This document shows, in pieces, positions 51,454 through 60,598 of a DNA stretch of 64,000 nucleotides. Position numbers and translations under genes: made by a program. The first letter of the stretch is position 1. Each line of letters starts with the position of its first letter. Under the pieces are notes generated by a model. The model searched no databases. It saw nothing but the letters and a program-made list of their open reading frames with translations, and had not been told where the DNA came from. The stretch is from CAIYYO01 sp049299895 (lineage in GTDB: Archaea > Altiarchaeota > Altiarchaeia > IMC4 > QMZM01). The DNA is taken from positions 1 to 64,000 of the forward strand of contig JBAQYF010000015.1 in the NCBI GenBank assembly GCA_049299895.1, read 5' to 3'.

Positions 51454-52416
51454 TTATTTCAGATACTTCAAATATACCCCGAAGAAATCCTCATACGTTC
51501 TCTTGTATTTCTCCAGAAAGAAACGTTCCAGATTCGTCTTATAGCCCCGGTCATTGTCTGCCAGGCATTTTAGGTAGGAGGTCCTCCAACTCTTTCTTAT
51601 TATTATCGGGGGATATCCGTTTTCCAGGAGCATGACGTTTGTGAGGAATCTCCCCACTCGTCCGTTCCCGTCTTCGAATGGATGTATGGCAAGAAAGCGG
51701 CCGTGAAAGTGGGCCGACAATTTCAGGGGATGCATTCTCTTAGTGGAATCTTCATACCAGTCAATCAGTTTGCGCATCTCGTCAGGGACTTTTTCCGGGG
51801 GCGTGAGCTCCAGGTCTCTTCCAAGGAGATAATTTGGAAGGATCTTGTATCCCCTGCGCTCATCTATATCTTCCATGAATAGAGAATGCATCCTGATGAT
51901 GTCTTTTTCCCGGACCCGGAATCGTCCGTCCAGGATCATGTCCATGACTTTTCTTGAGTTCCTTGTTTCGTATATCTCGCGCAGGTCTTTTCCGTCCGCC
52001 GCTTTCTTCTCGAAGAGGACCATGGATACATCCTTCAGGGTAAGGGAGTTCCCTTCAAGGGCGTTTGAATCATAAGTATAGTTTGCGACAAACCGATCGA
52101 ATACGTCCGTCCTCTGCGCGGGCGAAAGTTTTTCCAGAAGCCGCAGATAACCCGTCCTCATGGCTTCTACCTTTGATACTTGCTGCTTTGTGTATATGGG
52201 ATCGGTCCCGTACATTGACAGAATGCGATCGAGATGTAGGCGGGCCTCTGCGTTCTCGAAGTAATCCGAGTATTTGCCGTAGAGGTTGTCTGCTGTAATT
52301 CCGTCTTCTTTCACCAGCTTCTGGATCGAGCGAACAGAGCCGTCCCTTAGCCGGACCGACTTGGAAAGATATCGATAAGTGCGACCTTCTACCAGACGGG
52401 TGCGGATATAGACCAT
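51454..52416 (-). CDS. Fic-domain protein (AMPylase-like) with inhibitory helix
   Basis: A 320-residue protein. The Fic motif HPFEDGNGRVGR near 245-256 is complete (H-x-F-x-D/E-G-N-G-R-x-x-R), so AMP or other nucleotide transfer to proteins is expected. An inhibitory motif SNALEG near 116-121 (S-x-x-x-E-G) precedes it, indicating self-inhibition of the class II type. The N-terminal about 95 residues are a separate domain (YRYLSKSVRLRDGSVRSIQK). No separate antitoxin gene is seen. The promoter has a long inverted repeat around its TATA box. Confidence 0.9.
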   Translation of the reverse strand: MVYIRTRLVEGRTYRYLSKSVRLRDGSVRSIQKLVKEDGITADNLYGKYSDYFENAEARLHLDRILSMYGTDPIYTKQQVSKVEAMRTGYLRLLEKLSPAQRTDVFDRFVANYTYDSNALEGNSLTLKDVSMVLFEKKAADGKDLREIYETRNSRKVMDMILDGRFRVREKDIIRMHSLFMEDIDERRGYKILPNYLLGRDLELTPPEKVPDEMRKLIDWYEDSTKRMHPLKLSAHFHGRFLAIHPFEDGNGRVGRFLTNVMLLENGYPPIIIRKSWRTSYLKCLADNDRGYKTNLERFFLEKYKRTYEDFFGVYLKYLK

Positions 52417-52425
52417 AAGTATTTA

Positions 52426-52469
52426 TTACCACTACATTAATAAATATAGAATAAATAATGTAGTGGTAA
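52426..52469. promoter_or_regulatory. 14-base inverted repeat flanking the fic promoter
   Basis: TTACCACTACATTA (52426-52439) and TAATGTAGTGGTAA (52456-52469) are perfect reverse complements 16 bases apart. The spacer holds a TATA-like box for the minus strand (TATATTTAT, about 52440-52448). A dimeric repressor bound to both arms would cover the promoter of the Fic gene. Confidence 0.65.
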
Positions 52470-52592
52470 GAATCCGCGGTCTTGGAAAGGGGTCAATTAA
52501 ACAATTGGCATGATTCGAAATATAGCAGTCCCTAATCCGAAACAGTTTCTGGCCTAAAGGAGGATTTATAGGCGTATTAATTAAATTGTATC

Positions 52593-54236
52593 ATGGAATA
52601 CAAAAAGAAGTTCTATGTTACCGCGGCCCTCTGTTTTTTGTTGCTTGCCGCCTGTACGTTCTTATATACGCAACCCAGGATGTGTCCTGTATCTCCCAGG
52701 GAGAAAGTGATCGCGATCGGAGCGCTGCTTCCTCTTACAGGCGGCCTTGCGCTTGACGGCGCATCGCAGAAGGCCGCCCTCGAGATCGGAGTACATGAGG
52801 TAAACGGTTATTTTAAAGAGAACGGGGCAAACGCGCGCGTCACGCTCTCTGTGGAAGACACCGGATCGGATGCTAAAACTGCCCTTGAAAAGATAGTATC
52901 CCTTGACAAGCAGGGGATAAAGACGGTCCTGGGTCCTTATTCAAGCGCGGAACTGGCGGAGGTAAAGCCTTACGCCGACGAGAACGGGATGGTTGTGATA
53001 AGCATCGCTACGGCCACCTCTCTTGCGTTGCCTGGTGACAACGTCCTTAGGATAGTCCCGGATGACAGGATGCAGGCTAAAGCAGTGACTGCGCTAATGG
53101 CCCTTGAAGACATTAAGGTCATCGCGCCTTTTTACAGGGACGATCAATGGGGCAGGGACATGTACAAGGCCGCAAGAGAAGAGTTTGTCGCACTAAACCG
53201 TACGGTCCTTGAGCCGGTAAAATTCGATCCAAATGCCCCTGATTACGGGGCGCAGGTTAAAGAGCTTGACTTGAGGGTCTCGGATGCGCTGAAAGCAAAC
53301 AAAGGCAGAGTTGCTGTATACATGATGGCCTTCGATCCCATGCCGATAGTCCTGGAAGCGGACAAGTATCCTTCTCTATCGGGCGTCAAATGGTACGGGA
53401 ATGACATAACCGCGCTCAATTCCGAACTGATTAATGACGCCAGAGCATCTGCGTTTGCGATGAAGACGGACCTTGGCAGCCCGATAATTAGTGCGAAAGG
53501 CCTGACTGAAAAAAGCAGCGTTACACGGGGCATAGAGGAAAAGACGGGAAGGACCCCGAATACATACGCTCTGGCATTGTACGATGCTTTGTGGATAGCG
53601 GCCCTTGCCCTGCAGTCTATACCCGAAGGCAGCAGACCTGAAGAGGTCATGGAAGCTGCAACACACATTGCGGATCGCTATTCAGGAGAAACCGGGCTCA
53701 CTATCCTGGATAAGAACGGAGACAGGGCAATTGGAGACTACGACTTCTGGGCGATAACGGACAAGAATCATACGATGACGTGGACCAACATAGCAAGGTA
53801 CCGGGGAGGGGCGGGGGGAACGGTAACATACCTTGACGATGACACCGGGGGCACCGCGCGCGACGAATACATGTTCACGAAAGACATAAATAACTGCTCG
53901 TCCGGCAAGTTTTTTGACAACGTATCCATATGCGAAATATTCAACCCTAACACCCTGAAAGAACACGTAGACGTCGATTATAGCATAGCTTACGTCGTAT
54001 TAAATCCGGGGCAGAAGACATCAGCTCACATGATGAAAAACCCGGAAGTAGACTACGTCCTGGAAGGATCAGGAGTGATGTACATAAACGATAAGCCCGT
54101 CGGGATGATGGAAGGCCTGCTCATACACATACCGGCAGGCGCAAAACAGGAGGCAGTGAACAATGGTACTGAGGACCTGAAGTACTTTGCGGTAAACCAG
54201 CCTGCGTGGAGAGAAGAAAATCAGGCGATGATGTGA
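52593..54236 (+). CDS. Branched-chain-amino-acid-type substrate-binding protein fused to a cupin
   Basis: A 547-residue exported protein. Residues 7-21 are hydrophobic and end in a lipobox-like LAAC (Cys 21). Residues 40-430 form a type I periplasmic-binding domain: AIGALLPLTGGLALDGASQK, VLGPYSSAELAEVKPYADEN, GMVVISIATATS and ALALYDALWIAALALQ. Residues 455-547 form a cupin: VVLNPGQKTSAHMMKNPEVD, YVLEGSGVMYINDKPVG, HIPAGAKQEAVNNG. The metal site is incomplete: the second His of motif 1 is Met and the motif 2 His is Gln. No ABC permease or ATPase is nearby, so it may be a stand-alone sensor or enzyme at the cell surface. Confidence 0.85.
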   Translation: MEYKKKFYVTAALCFLLLAACTFLYTQPRMCPVSPREKVIAIGALLPLTGGLALDGASQKAALEIGVHEVNGYFKENGANARVTLSVEDTGSDAKTALEKIVSLDKQGIKTVLGPYSSAELAEVKPYADENGMVVISIATATSLALPGDNVLRIVPDDRMQAKAVTALMALEDIKVIAPFYRDDQWGRDMYKAAREEFVALNRTVLEPVKFDPNAPDYGAQVKELDLRVSDALKANKGRVAVYMMAFDPMPIVLEADKYPSLSGVKWYGNDITALNSELINDARASAFAMKTDLGSPIISAKGLTEKSSVTRGIEEKTGRTPNTYALALYDALWIAALALQSIPEGSRPEEVMEAATHIADRYSGETGLTILDKNGDRAIGDYDFWAITDKNHTMTWTNIARYRGGAGGTVTYLDDDTGGTARDEYMFTKDINNCSSGKFFDNVSICEIFNPNTLKEHVDVDYSIAYVVLNPGQKTSAHMMKNPEVDYVLEGSGVMYINDKPVGMMEGLLIHIPAGAKQEAVNNGTEDLKYFAVNQPAWREENQAMM

Positions 54237-54237
54237 C

Positions 54238-54257
54238 TCCTTTTTCTTTTTTATTTA
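54238..54257 (+). terminator. T-rich terminator after the binding-protein/cupin gene
   Basis: CTCCTTTTTCTTTTTTATTT directly follows the stop codon. It is the archaeal T-tract type of terminator. Confidence 0.45.
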
Positions 54258-54372
54258 TCCCCGCATGTGCCTGAGGCATACGGCTTGCATACACTTAGCA
54301 TTCATATCCGCATATCGATATGCTGCAAGACATGTTTTGCGCTCGGGAGACGCGATAAGGGGAACGTTTCTC

Positions 54373-55290
54373 TTATTGATTTTTCCCCTCGTATTTCTTC
54401 GCAAACTTGCTCACAGAATCCTTGAGCCCGAGGCCGAATGCTATGGCGATAGCAAGGGATATGCCTGTAGCCAGTATTAGGAAGGAATATTTCAGGATGG
54501 ACGTATCGTATACCCCAAAATGTGGGAGCGCTATCACCGTGCCGAGGAAGACTATCACGGTTTCTGCGAATAATGCAATGGTCTCTGAAAAACCCAGTTG
54601 TTTCTGTTTTATCCTGTCACCGGTGTAATCCGCTATCAAAAGCGCGACCAGCAGGATAAATCCTCCGAGCATTGCCTGGGGTATGTACGCCATTATACCG
54701 GTCATGTAGTCCGTCAGGACCGGCAGATTCTCGAATAGCTCCACGCCCTGCGCAACGAATATCAGCACGACGTACCACTTGACTATGCCGGTCAGTAGTC
54801 CAGTGATTGGAATATCGCCTAATGCGTCTACAACGCCGTATTTGACCAGTTTGTCCTCCCATCCGAAGTCCATGGAAACGTCTCGTACGAATTTTGAGAT
54901 GAATCCTCCGACTATCAAACCGAGTATTACAAGAACGATAAAACAGAGCAACTGGTTCATGAATGGATATATCTCGTTGGTGATCAGCGATATATCGCTT
55001 AATGTCAAGATGCCCACGACGACGAACCACTTTGTATAGATAACGAGAAAATTTATCGTATCGGCCCATAGCTTGGATCTCATGGCGCCGTATTTTATCA
55101 CGATGTCTTCCAGTCTTTCCATTTTTAGGACCCTGTGGAGGATCTTTGAAGTGACCCAGCCAACGACGTATGCGAACGCGAACAATATCGCAAATACTAT
55201 TGCAGTGCCGGCATAATCGGCTATCTTGTCTACTTGGGTGTTTAATGACTCCATTACTTTGGTCCGGATCCGTTCAATTAATAATTCCAT
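54373..55290 (-). CDS. Mechanosensitive-channel-like membrane protein (conserved TM-helix family)
   Basis: A 305-residue protein with about five hydrophobic helices. It repeats the Gly-rich TM_helix pattern: IVLVILGLIVGGFISKFVRD near 115-135 and MLGGFILLVALLIADYTGDR then IKQK near 208-231, plus AIAIAFGLGLKDSVSKFAKK near the end. This family is related to MscS-type channels but lacks the MscS beta domain. Last gene of the trehalose run on the minus strand (13 bases after treT), which suits a role in osmotic response. Confidence 0.8.
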   Translation of the reverse strand: MELLIERIRTKVMESLNTQVDKIADYAGTAIVFAILFAFAYVVGWVTSKILHRVLKMERLEDIVIKYGAMRSKLWADTINFLVIYTKWFVVVGILTLSDISLITNEIYPFMNQLLCFIVLVILGLIVGGFISKFVRDVSMDFGWEDKLVKYGVVDALGDIPITGLLTGIVKWYVVLIFVAQGVELFENLPVLTDYMTGIMAYIPQAMLGGFILLVALLIADYTGDRIKQKQLGFSETIALFAETVIVFLGTVIALPHFGVYDTSILKYSFLILATGISLAIAIAFGLGLKDSVSKFAKKYEGKNQ

Positions 55291-55302
55291 TTTTCTTCAA
55301 AA

Positions 55303-56538
55303 CTATGCATCTATTATCGACTCTCCCAACCCGTCTGATGCAATTATTAAAAGGAGATAATCCTTTAAATTACGGGTCAGCAGGAATTTACGTTTGACGT
55401 ATTCATGGCCGCATATGCCCAGCCGTTCGCCTATATCGGGGTGTCTGAGAAGGTACCTTATTTGATACGCCAGTCCTTCGACCGAATAAACAAGGAGACC
55501 GGTGCGATTATGTTTCACCTGCAGGGGTATTCCCCCGACGGCTCCGGCTATCACCGGCTTATTCTTCCACAAGGCTTCCGTTACGGTCAGGCCGAATCCC
55601 TCTTTCAGTGACTTCTGTACGACTATCGCAGAAGCCCTCTGTAAAGCGTTAATCTCGATGTCGCTGAACGGCGGCATGTCCAGGATGTGTATGTCCTCGT
55701 CGGATCCTGCTCTTTGCCTGACTTCTTCCAGGATCTTTGCAGCCTCCGGATCGTCCGATGCGCCCCCGCCTGCAAGGACAAGCTGGCAGTCTGCATATTC
55801 TTTTGCCAGTTCATACCCTCCGATTACGCCTATCGGGTCCTTGAGCGCATCGAAACGGGATATCTGGGTTATTATCGGTTTATCTTTTGATATGCCGTAT
55901 TTCTCGAGCACTTTGTCTATTGTTTCCCGGGTTAGTTCCTTGTTCTTGTCGCTCAAGGGGTCTATTGAAGGGGATATTATGAACTGGGGAATGGGCAGAT
56001 GTCTTGCGAATTTTGATGAGGAGAATATCGAGGCATCATATCTTCTTATATATGTTTCCAGGTAATCCCAGACCAGGGGATCGGGCGACGAAACGTCTAT
56101 GTGGCATCGCCATATCCATTTGGCCTTTGTCTTTTCTTTCATTTCTATAAGCGCCGCAGGCTGGGGGTCGTGTATCACGACGACGTCTTCGTCAAAGCGC
56201 ATATCGGCGGAGTTCCTCCGGTTATATTCAAGAAAAGTATCCAGCATCTTTTGATCGATCTCTTCCTCTTTTCCGTGCAGGGCGTTATGGAATGCTTTTG
56301 TCACTGAAAAGAATTTGTCATCGCCCTTGATGACATCCCATTTGGCGCTGACCCCTGCCTGGTTGATCAACGGAACCAGTTTTATGAGTATCTCTGCGAC
56401 CCCTCCTCCGACAGCCGTGGAGTTGACCATCTTGATGGTTTTATGCGACGCGTTCTCCGCCAGCATCCGGAGTTCTTCGATGACTCCAGAGCCTACTATT
56501 GGTTCATAATCGTCAAGCTTTGATGCTGCCATCTTCAT
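55303..56538 (-). CDS. treT: Trehalose glycosyltransferring synthase-like GT4 enzyme
   Basis: A 411-residue retaining glycosyltransferase of the TreT/trehalose-phosphorylase-like group. MVNSTAVGGGVAEILIKLVP near 37-56 is the donor/acceptor loop, RCHIDVSSPDP near 143 is characteristic of the group, and the C-terminal domain has the E-x7-E motif KEGFGLTVTEALWKNKPVIA near 314-333. TreT forms trehalose from NDP-glucose and glucose, reversibly. Its start overlaps DUF5752 by 26 bases. Found together with OtsA/OtsB, it gives a second route to trehalose; the substrate is inferred from family and context. Confidence 0.85.
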   Translation of the reverse strand: MKMAASKLDDYEPIVGSGVIEELRMLAENASHKTIKMVNSTAVGGGVAEILIKLVPLINQAGVSAKWDVIKGDDKFFSVTKAFHNALHGKEEEIDQKMLDTFLEYNRRNSADMRFDEDVVVIHDPQPAALIEMKEKTKAKWIWRCHIDVSSPDPLVWDYLETYIRRYDASIFSSSKFARHLPIPQFIISPSIDPLSDKNKELTRETIDKVLEKYGISKDKPIITQISRFDALKDPIGVIGGYELAKEYADCQLVLAGGGASDDPEAAKILEEVRQRAGSDEDIHILDMPPFSDIEINALQRASAIVVQKSLKEGFGLTVTEALWKNKPVIAGAVGGIPLQVKHNRTGLLVYSVEGLAYQIRYLLRHPDIGERLGICGHEYVKRKFLLTRNLKDYLLLIIASDGLGESIIDA

Positions 56539-57175
56539 TTATCAGTCTGATGATATTCTTTCTTGATTCATCCAGAGTGCATGCGTAGAAATCCAGTTCG
56601 TCTATTCTATTTGCGAGGTCCGGTCTTCCGAGGGCATTTTCTATCCAACTGGAGTAGTCGTTTTTATTTTTCCCAAGCCGAAAACGGGCTTCGAAGATAT
56701 GATGATACAATGAATTGATGCTTGCTTTCTCCAGTTTGAGGATGAATTCTTCCAGCGTTCCGGCTATGTATTTTGTAGGCATCACTATATTGAGCGGCTT
56801 GCAGAAATAGAATTCAGTTCCCCTGGGAACGTCCCTTACCCTGCATCCATGGCTCATCCAGCCGTCTATGCAGGCCGTCAGGGCAGTCCTAACTGCTTCC
56901 ATGTCTTTCATTCCGTGCATGTCTATCGATGCGAGCTTTTCTCCAAGCTGCGGCTCACGCAGCGTGTCTATCGCCCACTGCGCGTAATCCGATGAATATT
57001 TCTCGCCCGTCAGCGGACTTTCGCGAAAGTACCTGTGCGTGTGATAAAACAGGGAGGATTCTTCGACGACCAGGATGGCCTCAAGGAGTTCCTTTACGTT
57101 CCTTGCGACATGGTCCGTTGCCCGGATCAATTCCAGCGACGTATGGAATACGAACGCGCGTTCACTGGTTTGCAT
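56513..57175 (-). CDS. DUF5752 family protein
   Basis: A 220-residue protein matching DUF5752: FVFHTSLELIRATDHVARNV near 8-28, a SLFYHTHRYFRESPLTGEKY motif then SSDYAQWA near 50-70, and a second related half (SLYHHIFEARFRLGKNKNDY then SSWIENAL near 160-190). The two halves both have an S-x-Y-H-x3-R/E-x-R pattern, indicating an internal duplication. The family usually accompanies trehalose or glycosyltransferase genes. It overlaps both neighbours (26 and 14 bases), so it is coupled to them. Function unknown. Confidence 0.75.
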   Translation of the reverse strand: MQTSERAFVFHTSLELIRATDHVARNVKELLEAILVVEESSLFYHTHRYFRESPLTGEKYSSDYAQWAIDTLREPQLGEKLASIDMHGMKDMEAVRTALTACIDGWMSHGCRVRDVPRGTEFYFCKPLNIVMPTKYIAGTLEEFILKLEKASINSLYHHIFEARFRLGKNKNDYSSWIENALGRPDLANRIDELDFYACTLDESRKNIIRLINEDGSIKA

Positions 57176-57965
57176 TTTTTGTTTTAAGCCCCTTTAGCAG
57201 CCCGAGGAACCGGACCACTTCGTTCACGTCCTTCAGGTAGTATCCGGCATGAGACTTTTTCGGGCGCTCTGAGACAAGCACTGATATGCCGTTTTTTCCG
57301 ACCGCCTGGAACGCATCCTCGTCGGTCCGGTCGTCGCCGACGTATATTGCTAATGCATCTCCTCCGGCGCGTTCCTCTAAAAGCTTCAGGACCATCTTTC
57401 CCTTGTTCCAGTTGATGTCCGGCAGGACTTCGAGCGTCTTCTTGTTTTTTGCAGTCCGTATCTTCCCTGAAGAAAGGTATGGGCCGACAACACGACTGAA
57501 TATCTTCCTTATTTCTGGAATGTCCTTTTCGTCCGCCATGCGGTAATGCAACGCCTCGCTTATCTCCTTGTTCTCGACGAACACGCCTTTGAATTCTTTC
57601 GTCTCGAACAAAAGCTTTTCGTGTATCTCTTTGATGGCGTCCCTGCATTTGAGCGCCTCCGGATTCACATACTTCAAATCAGGGCATTCGGCCTCCATGC
57701 CGTGATTCCCGACAAAGCAAATGCCGTCTAGGCCCACAAGTTTTTTTACGTCCTCTAAAGGCCTCCCGCTTATTATGCATAAACGGTATCCTGGCACTTT
57801 GCTGATCGCGCGCAGAATGTCTCTTGTTTTGTCCTCCAGGACCGCAAGATCGGGTCTTTCGACTATTGGCGTCAGCGTCCCGTCGTAGTCCAGGAACAAA
57901 AATACACTGTACGCTTCTTTGATGCGGCATTCCACGTCCGGCCAAGCATCGAATAAGTGGTTCAC
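57162..57965 (-). CDS. otsB: Trehalose-6-phosphate phosphatase
   Basis: A 267-residue HAD phosphatase that dephosphorylates trehalose 6-phosphate. It has motif I FLFLDYDGTLTPIV near 22-35 (both Asp), motif II Ser in CIISGRPLEDV near 63, the cap region, Lys in NKGKMVLKLLEER near 196, and motif III YVGDDRTDEDAFQAVG near 214-229. Length and cap match OtsB. It starts nine bases after otsA and overlaps DUF5752, forming a tight operon. Confidence 0.94.
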   Translation of the reverse strand: MNHLFDAWPDVECRIKEAYSVFLFLDYDGTLTPIVERPDLAVLEDKTRDILRAISKVPGYRLCIISGRPLEDVKKLVGLDGICFVGNHGMEAECPDLKYVNPEALKCRDAIKEIHEKLLFETKEFKGVFVENKEISEALHYRMADEKDIPEIRKIFSRVVGPYLSSGKIRTAKNKKTLEVLPDINWNKGKMVLKLLEERAGGDALAIYVGDDRTDEDAFQAVGKNGISVLVSERPKKSHAGYYLKDVNEVVRFLGLLKGLKTKNANQ

Positions 57966-57974
57966 TTCTTTTTA

Positions 57975-59438
57975 TTAAAGTTTTGTCAGCGAGGATATCA
58001 CGTCCCACGCCCATTTGTATATATTGTTCTCCTTCACGGTCTCGCGCATCTTCTCCATCCGTGCCTTTCTTTCTTCGGGAGGCATCTCTATTCCCTCCTT
58101 TATCGCATCCGCGAATTTCTCTATATCATAGGGGTTTATGAGCACCGCTTCCGGCATTTCCCTGGCGGAGCCTGCGAACCTGCTTAAGAGGAGCATGCCG
58201 ACTATGTCGTTCTGCGCCGCTACAAATTCCTTTGCGACAAGGTTCATGCCGTCGTGCAGAGAGCTTACGATGCAGATGTTCGCGAGTTTGTAGAACGAGA
58301 TTATGCTGTTCATGTCGGTGTATTCCCCCAAATAGATTATCGGCTTCCAGTGGTCTCTTCCGTACTTCCAGTTTATGTCCCGGACCAGGGCTTCTATCTC
58401 GTCATTCAGCTTTTTGTATGCGCCGATGTATATCCTGCTCGGGGCGCCCAGCTGTATGAAGACAAAGCGTCCCTGGTACTCGGGATATTTTTCCAGGAAC
58501 CGGTCAATGGCCTTGAATCTCTCGGGTATTCCTTTAGTGTAGTCTATTCGCTCCACGCCGACGCCCACTATCTTGTCATTCAGGTTGTATTTCCTCTTGA
58601 TCTGGACCATCACCATCTCTGTTTCGGGCAGGTTCGAGATGTCCGAGACGTACTTGTAGTCGGCGCCTATCGGAAAAGGCTTCACAAGGGTCGTTATGCC
58701 CTTATGCGAGACGGAATAAAGGTCCCGGTCAGTCTTTGCTTCAAGGGTCATATCTACCGTGTCCAGGAAATTATTGCAGTTGTAGCGCGTATGAAAGCCA
58801 ATGACGTCGTTTGCAAGGAGGCCTTCTAGTATCTCCTCCTTCCACGGACATATCCGGAACGCCTCGGGATTCGGCCAGGGAATATGCCAGAAATGCGCGG
58901 TCACGAGGTCCGGCCTTCTCTCCTTAAGGATCTTCGGAACCAGCGACAGATGGAAATCCTGGAGCCATACGAACGCTTTCTGATCGCCGACTTCTTCTAA
59001 TATGGCGTCGGCAAAACGCTCGTTGATCTTTTTGTAGGTGTTCCAATCAGATTCGTCGAATTTCGGCCTAACGTAGACTATATGACACAGGGGCCAGAAG
59101 GTCTCGTTCGAAAGCCCGTAATAATATCTCTCTTCTTCTTCTTTACTCATCCAAACCCTTTTGAGAGTGTATTTCGGACTATTCGGAGGAACTTCTATCC
59201 TGTTTTTCTCCCCGACCGTTTCCTTGTCGGCATCCCCGCTGCCGTGCGCGACCCATACCCCGCCGCACGCCTGCATCACGGAATCAAGGGCGATAGCCAT
59301 GCCGCTTGCGGGACGCAGGAATTCTATCTTGTCCTCTTTATACGTGTGCACATACGGCTCCCTGTTGCTCGCAACGATAAACAGTGATTCTCCAAGCTTG
59401 GATTTTACCAGTTCCTTCAGATTAGACTTAGTTAACAT
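57975..59438 (-). CDS. otsA: Trehalose-6-phosphate synthase
   Basis: A 487-residue GT20 enzyme that joins NDP-glucose and glucose 6-phosphate. It has the N-terminal LFIVASNREPYVHTY, the RPASGMAIALDSVM loop, VWLQDFHLSLVPKILKERRP near 158-177, FWHIPWPNPEAF, ERIDYTKGIPERFKAIDRFL near 303-322 and SSLHDGMNLVAKEFVAAQ near 396-413 with the donor Glu. It is the first gene of the five-gene stress operon. Its upstream region has TCCTTGA/TCAAGGA arms (59484-59490, 59504-59510), possibly an operator. Confidence 0.95.
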   Translation of the reverse strand: MLTKSNLKELVKSKLGESLFIVASNREPYVHTYKEDKIEFLRPASGMAIALDSVMQACGGVWVAHGSGDADKETVGEKNRIEVPPNSPKYTLKRVWMSKEEEERYYYGLSNETFWPLCHIVYVRPKFDESDWNTYKKINERFADAILEEVGDQKAFVWLQDFHLSLVPKILKERRPDLVTAHFWHIPWPNPEAFRICPWKEEILEGLLANDVIGFHTRYNCNNFLDTVDMTLEAKTDRDLYSVSHKGITTLVKPFPIGADYKYVSDISNLPETEMVMVQIKRKYNLNDKIVGVGVERIDYTKGIPERFKAIDRFLEKYPEYQGRFVFIQLGAPSRIYIGAYKKLNDEIEALVRDINWKYGRDHWKPIIYLGEYTDMNSIISFYKLANICIVSSLHDGMNLVAKEFVAAQNDIVGMLLLSRFAGSAREMPEAVLINPYDIEKFADAIKEGIEMPPEERKARMEKMRETVKENNIYKWAWDVISSLTKL

Positions 59439-59686
59439 CTTGTCATCGAATATATGATTTATTCACTCAACTCGCAGACCATATCCTTGATAATTTCTTA
59501 GATTCAAGGACATAAAAACAACGGGCGGGAAAAATAGGCGTATTGATCAGCCGCTGTCTTGCCATCCGGCAATCTCTTTTCCGGATATCTCCATAGTATT
59601 CAAACCTCCGGACATTTCAACATATAAAGTATTTATAGTATCCGGGATTAAATAGAAATATCAAAGACCTTATTTAGAGCATTTAA
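59439..59686. promoter_or_regulatory. Divergent promoter region between otsA and a zinc-ribbon gene
   Basis: A TATA-like AATATATGAT (about 59448-59457) is close to the otsA start. The inverted repeat TCCTTGA (59484-59490) and TCAAGGA (59504-59510) could bind an osmotic regulator. A second TATA-like GTATTTATAG at 59629-59638 serves the plus-strand gene at 59687. Nothing else is recognisable. Confidence 0.4.
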
Positions 59687-60052
59687 ATGGCTAAAACGGT
59701 TTTCAAAGGACGCGGAACGCTTATTTCCGGCACATGTCCCCGCTGTCCTGAAATGGTGAGCGTTTTTCTACGGGAAGACGAAGCCTACAAGAACAGCAGA
59801 TGCAATTACTGCGGGACGGATATTTACGGCGACGGGATATCGGGCATAATCCGGGAAGGGCATCACGTCAGTCTGATCCCCCCGAAAGGCGGGAGGGACG
59901 ATTCTGTGCATGAGACTGCGATCTGTCCTCCCGAGATCCTCGAGTATGATAAAAAGCGGCAGGAGGACTTGCAGGAGATGGACAGGCAGCATCTGATCTT
60001 TGAGATACCTCACAGGATACTCAAGCGGACCAAAAGAGAGATGAGCGGATGA
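59687..60052 (+). CDS. Small zinc-ribbon protein, longer copy
   Basis: A 121-residue protein with GTLISGTCPRCPEMVSVFLR near 11-30 and CNYCGTDIYGDGISGIIREG near 39-58, giving CPRC and CNYC zinc knuckles. The C-terminal 60 residues are charged (EILEYDKKRQEDLQEMDRQH). A shorter paralogue of the first 58 residues lies at 60599. Its TGA overlaps the deaminase ATG, so the two are coupled. Function unknown; possibly a redox or nucleic-acid-binding accessory. Confidence 0.65.
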   Translation: MAKTVFKGRGTLISGTCPRCPEMVSVFLREDEAYKNSRCNYCGTDIYGDGISGIIREGHHVSLIPPKGGRDDSVHETAICPPEILEYDKKRQEDLQEMDRQHLIFEIPHRILKRTKREMSG

Positions 60053-60513
60053 ACGGAAAGGACATGGATCATAGAAAGTACATGGAGGAAGCGTATAAGG
60101 AGGCGTTGTTGGGCCGGAAGGAAGGGGGGATACCCATAGGCGCGGTTCTCGTAATAGACGGAAAGATAATTGGGAGAGGCCATAACAAACGCGTCCAGAA
60201 GAAGTCTGCGATACTGCATGCGGAGATTTCCTGCCTGGAAAATGCAGGCAGGCTTACGGCAAAGGATTACTCCAAATGCACGCTTTATTCCACGCTCTCT
60301 CCATGCGACATGTGCTCGGGTGCCGTGCTGCTGTATAAGATCCCGGTCGTCGTCATCGGGGAAAATAAATCCTTCAAGGGCCCCGAGGCGCATCTGAAGA
60401 GAAGGGGAGTTAAACTGATAAACCTCAAAGACGAAAAGTGCGTGAATCTGATGGCTGTTTTTATCAAAGAAAATCCCGGGATCTGGAACGAAGACATAGG
60501 CGAGCAGAACTGA
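60049..60513 (+). CDS. Cytosine-deaminase-like zinc deaminase
   Basis: A 154-residue protein of the cytidine deaminase superfamily. The zinc motif is HAEISCLENAGR near 59-70 (His and catalytic Glu) plus SPCDMCSGAVLLYKIPVVVI near 85-104 (two Cys). GGIPIGAVLVIDGKIIGRGH near 27-46 and the C-terminal NPGIWNEDIG closely resemble the fungal-type cytosine deaminase rather than tRNA adenosine deaminase. It probably salvages cytosine to uracil. Coupled to the upstream zinc-ribbon gene. Confidence 0.88.
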   Translation: MNGKDMDHRKYMEEAYKEALLGRKEGGIPIGAVLVIDGKIIGRGHNKRVQKKSAILHAEISCLENAGRLTAKDYSKCTLYSTLSPCDMCSGAVLLYKIPVVVIGENKSFKGPEAHLKRRGVKLINLKDEKCVNLMAVFIKENPGIWNEDIGEQN

Positions 60514-60598
60514 CCGGAGCTTGCATGCGCCTGTTTTGCGTATTTATATTCACAGTGTCCTATCTTTAATCGAATGTTTTTGGAGGATTTGATACCTG

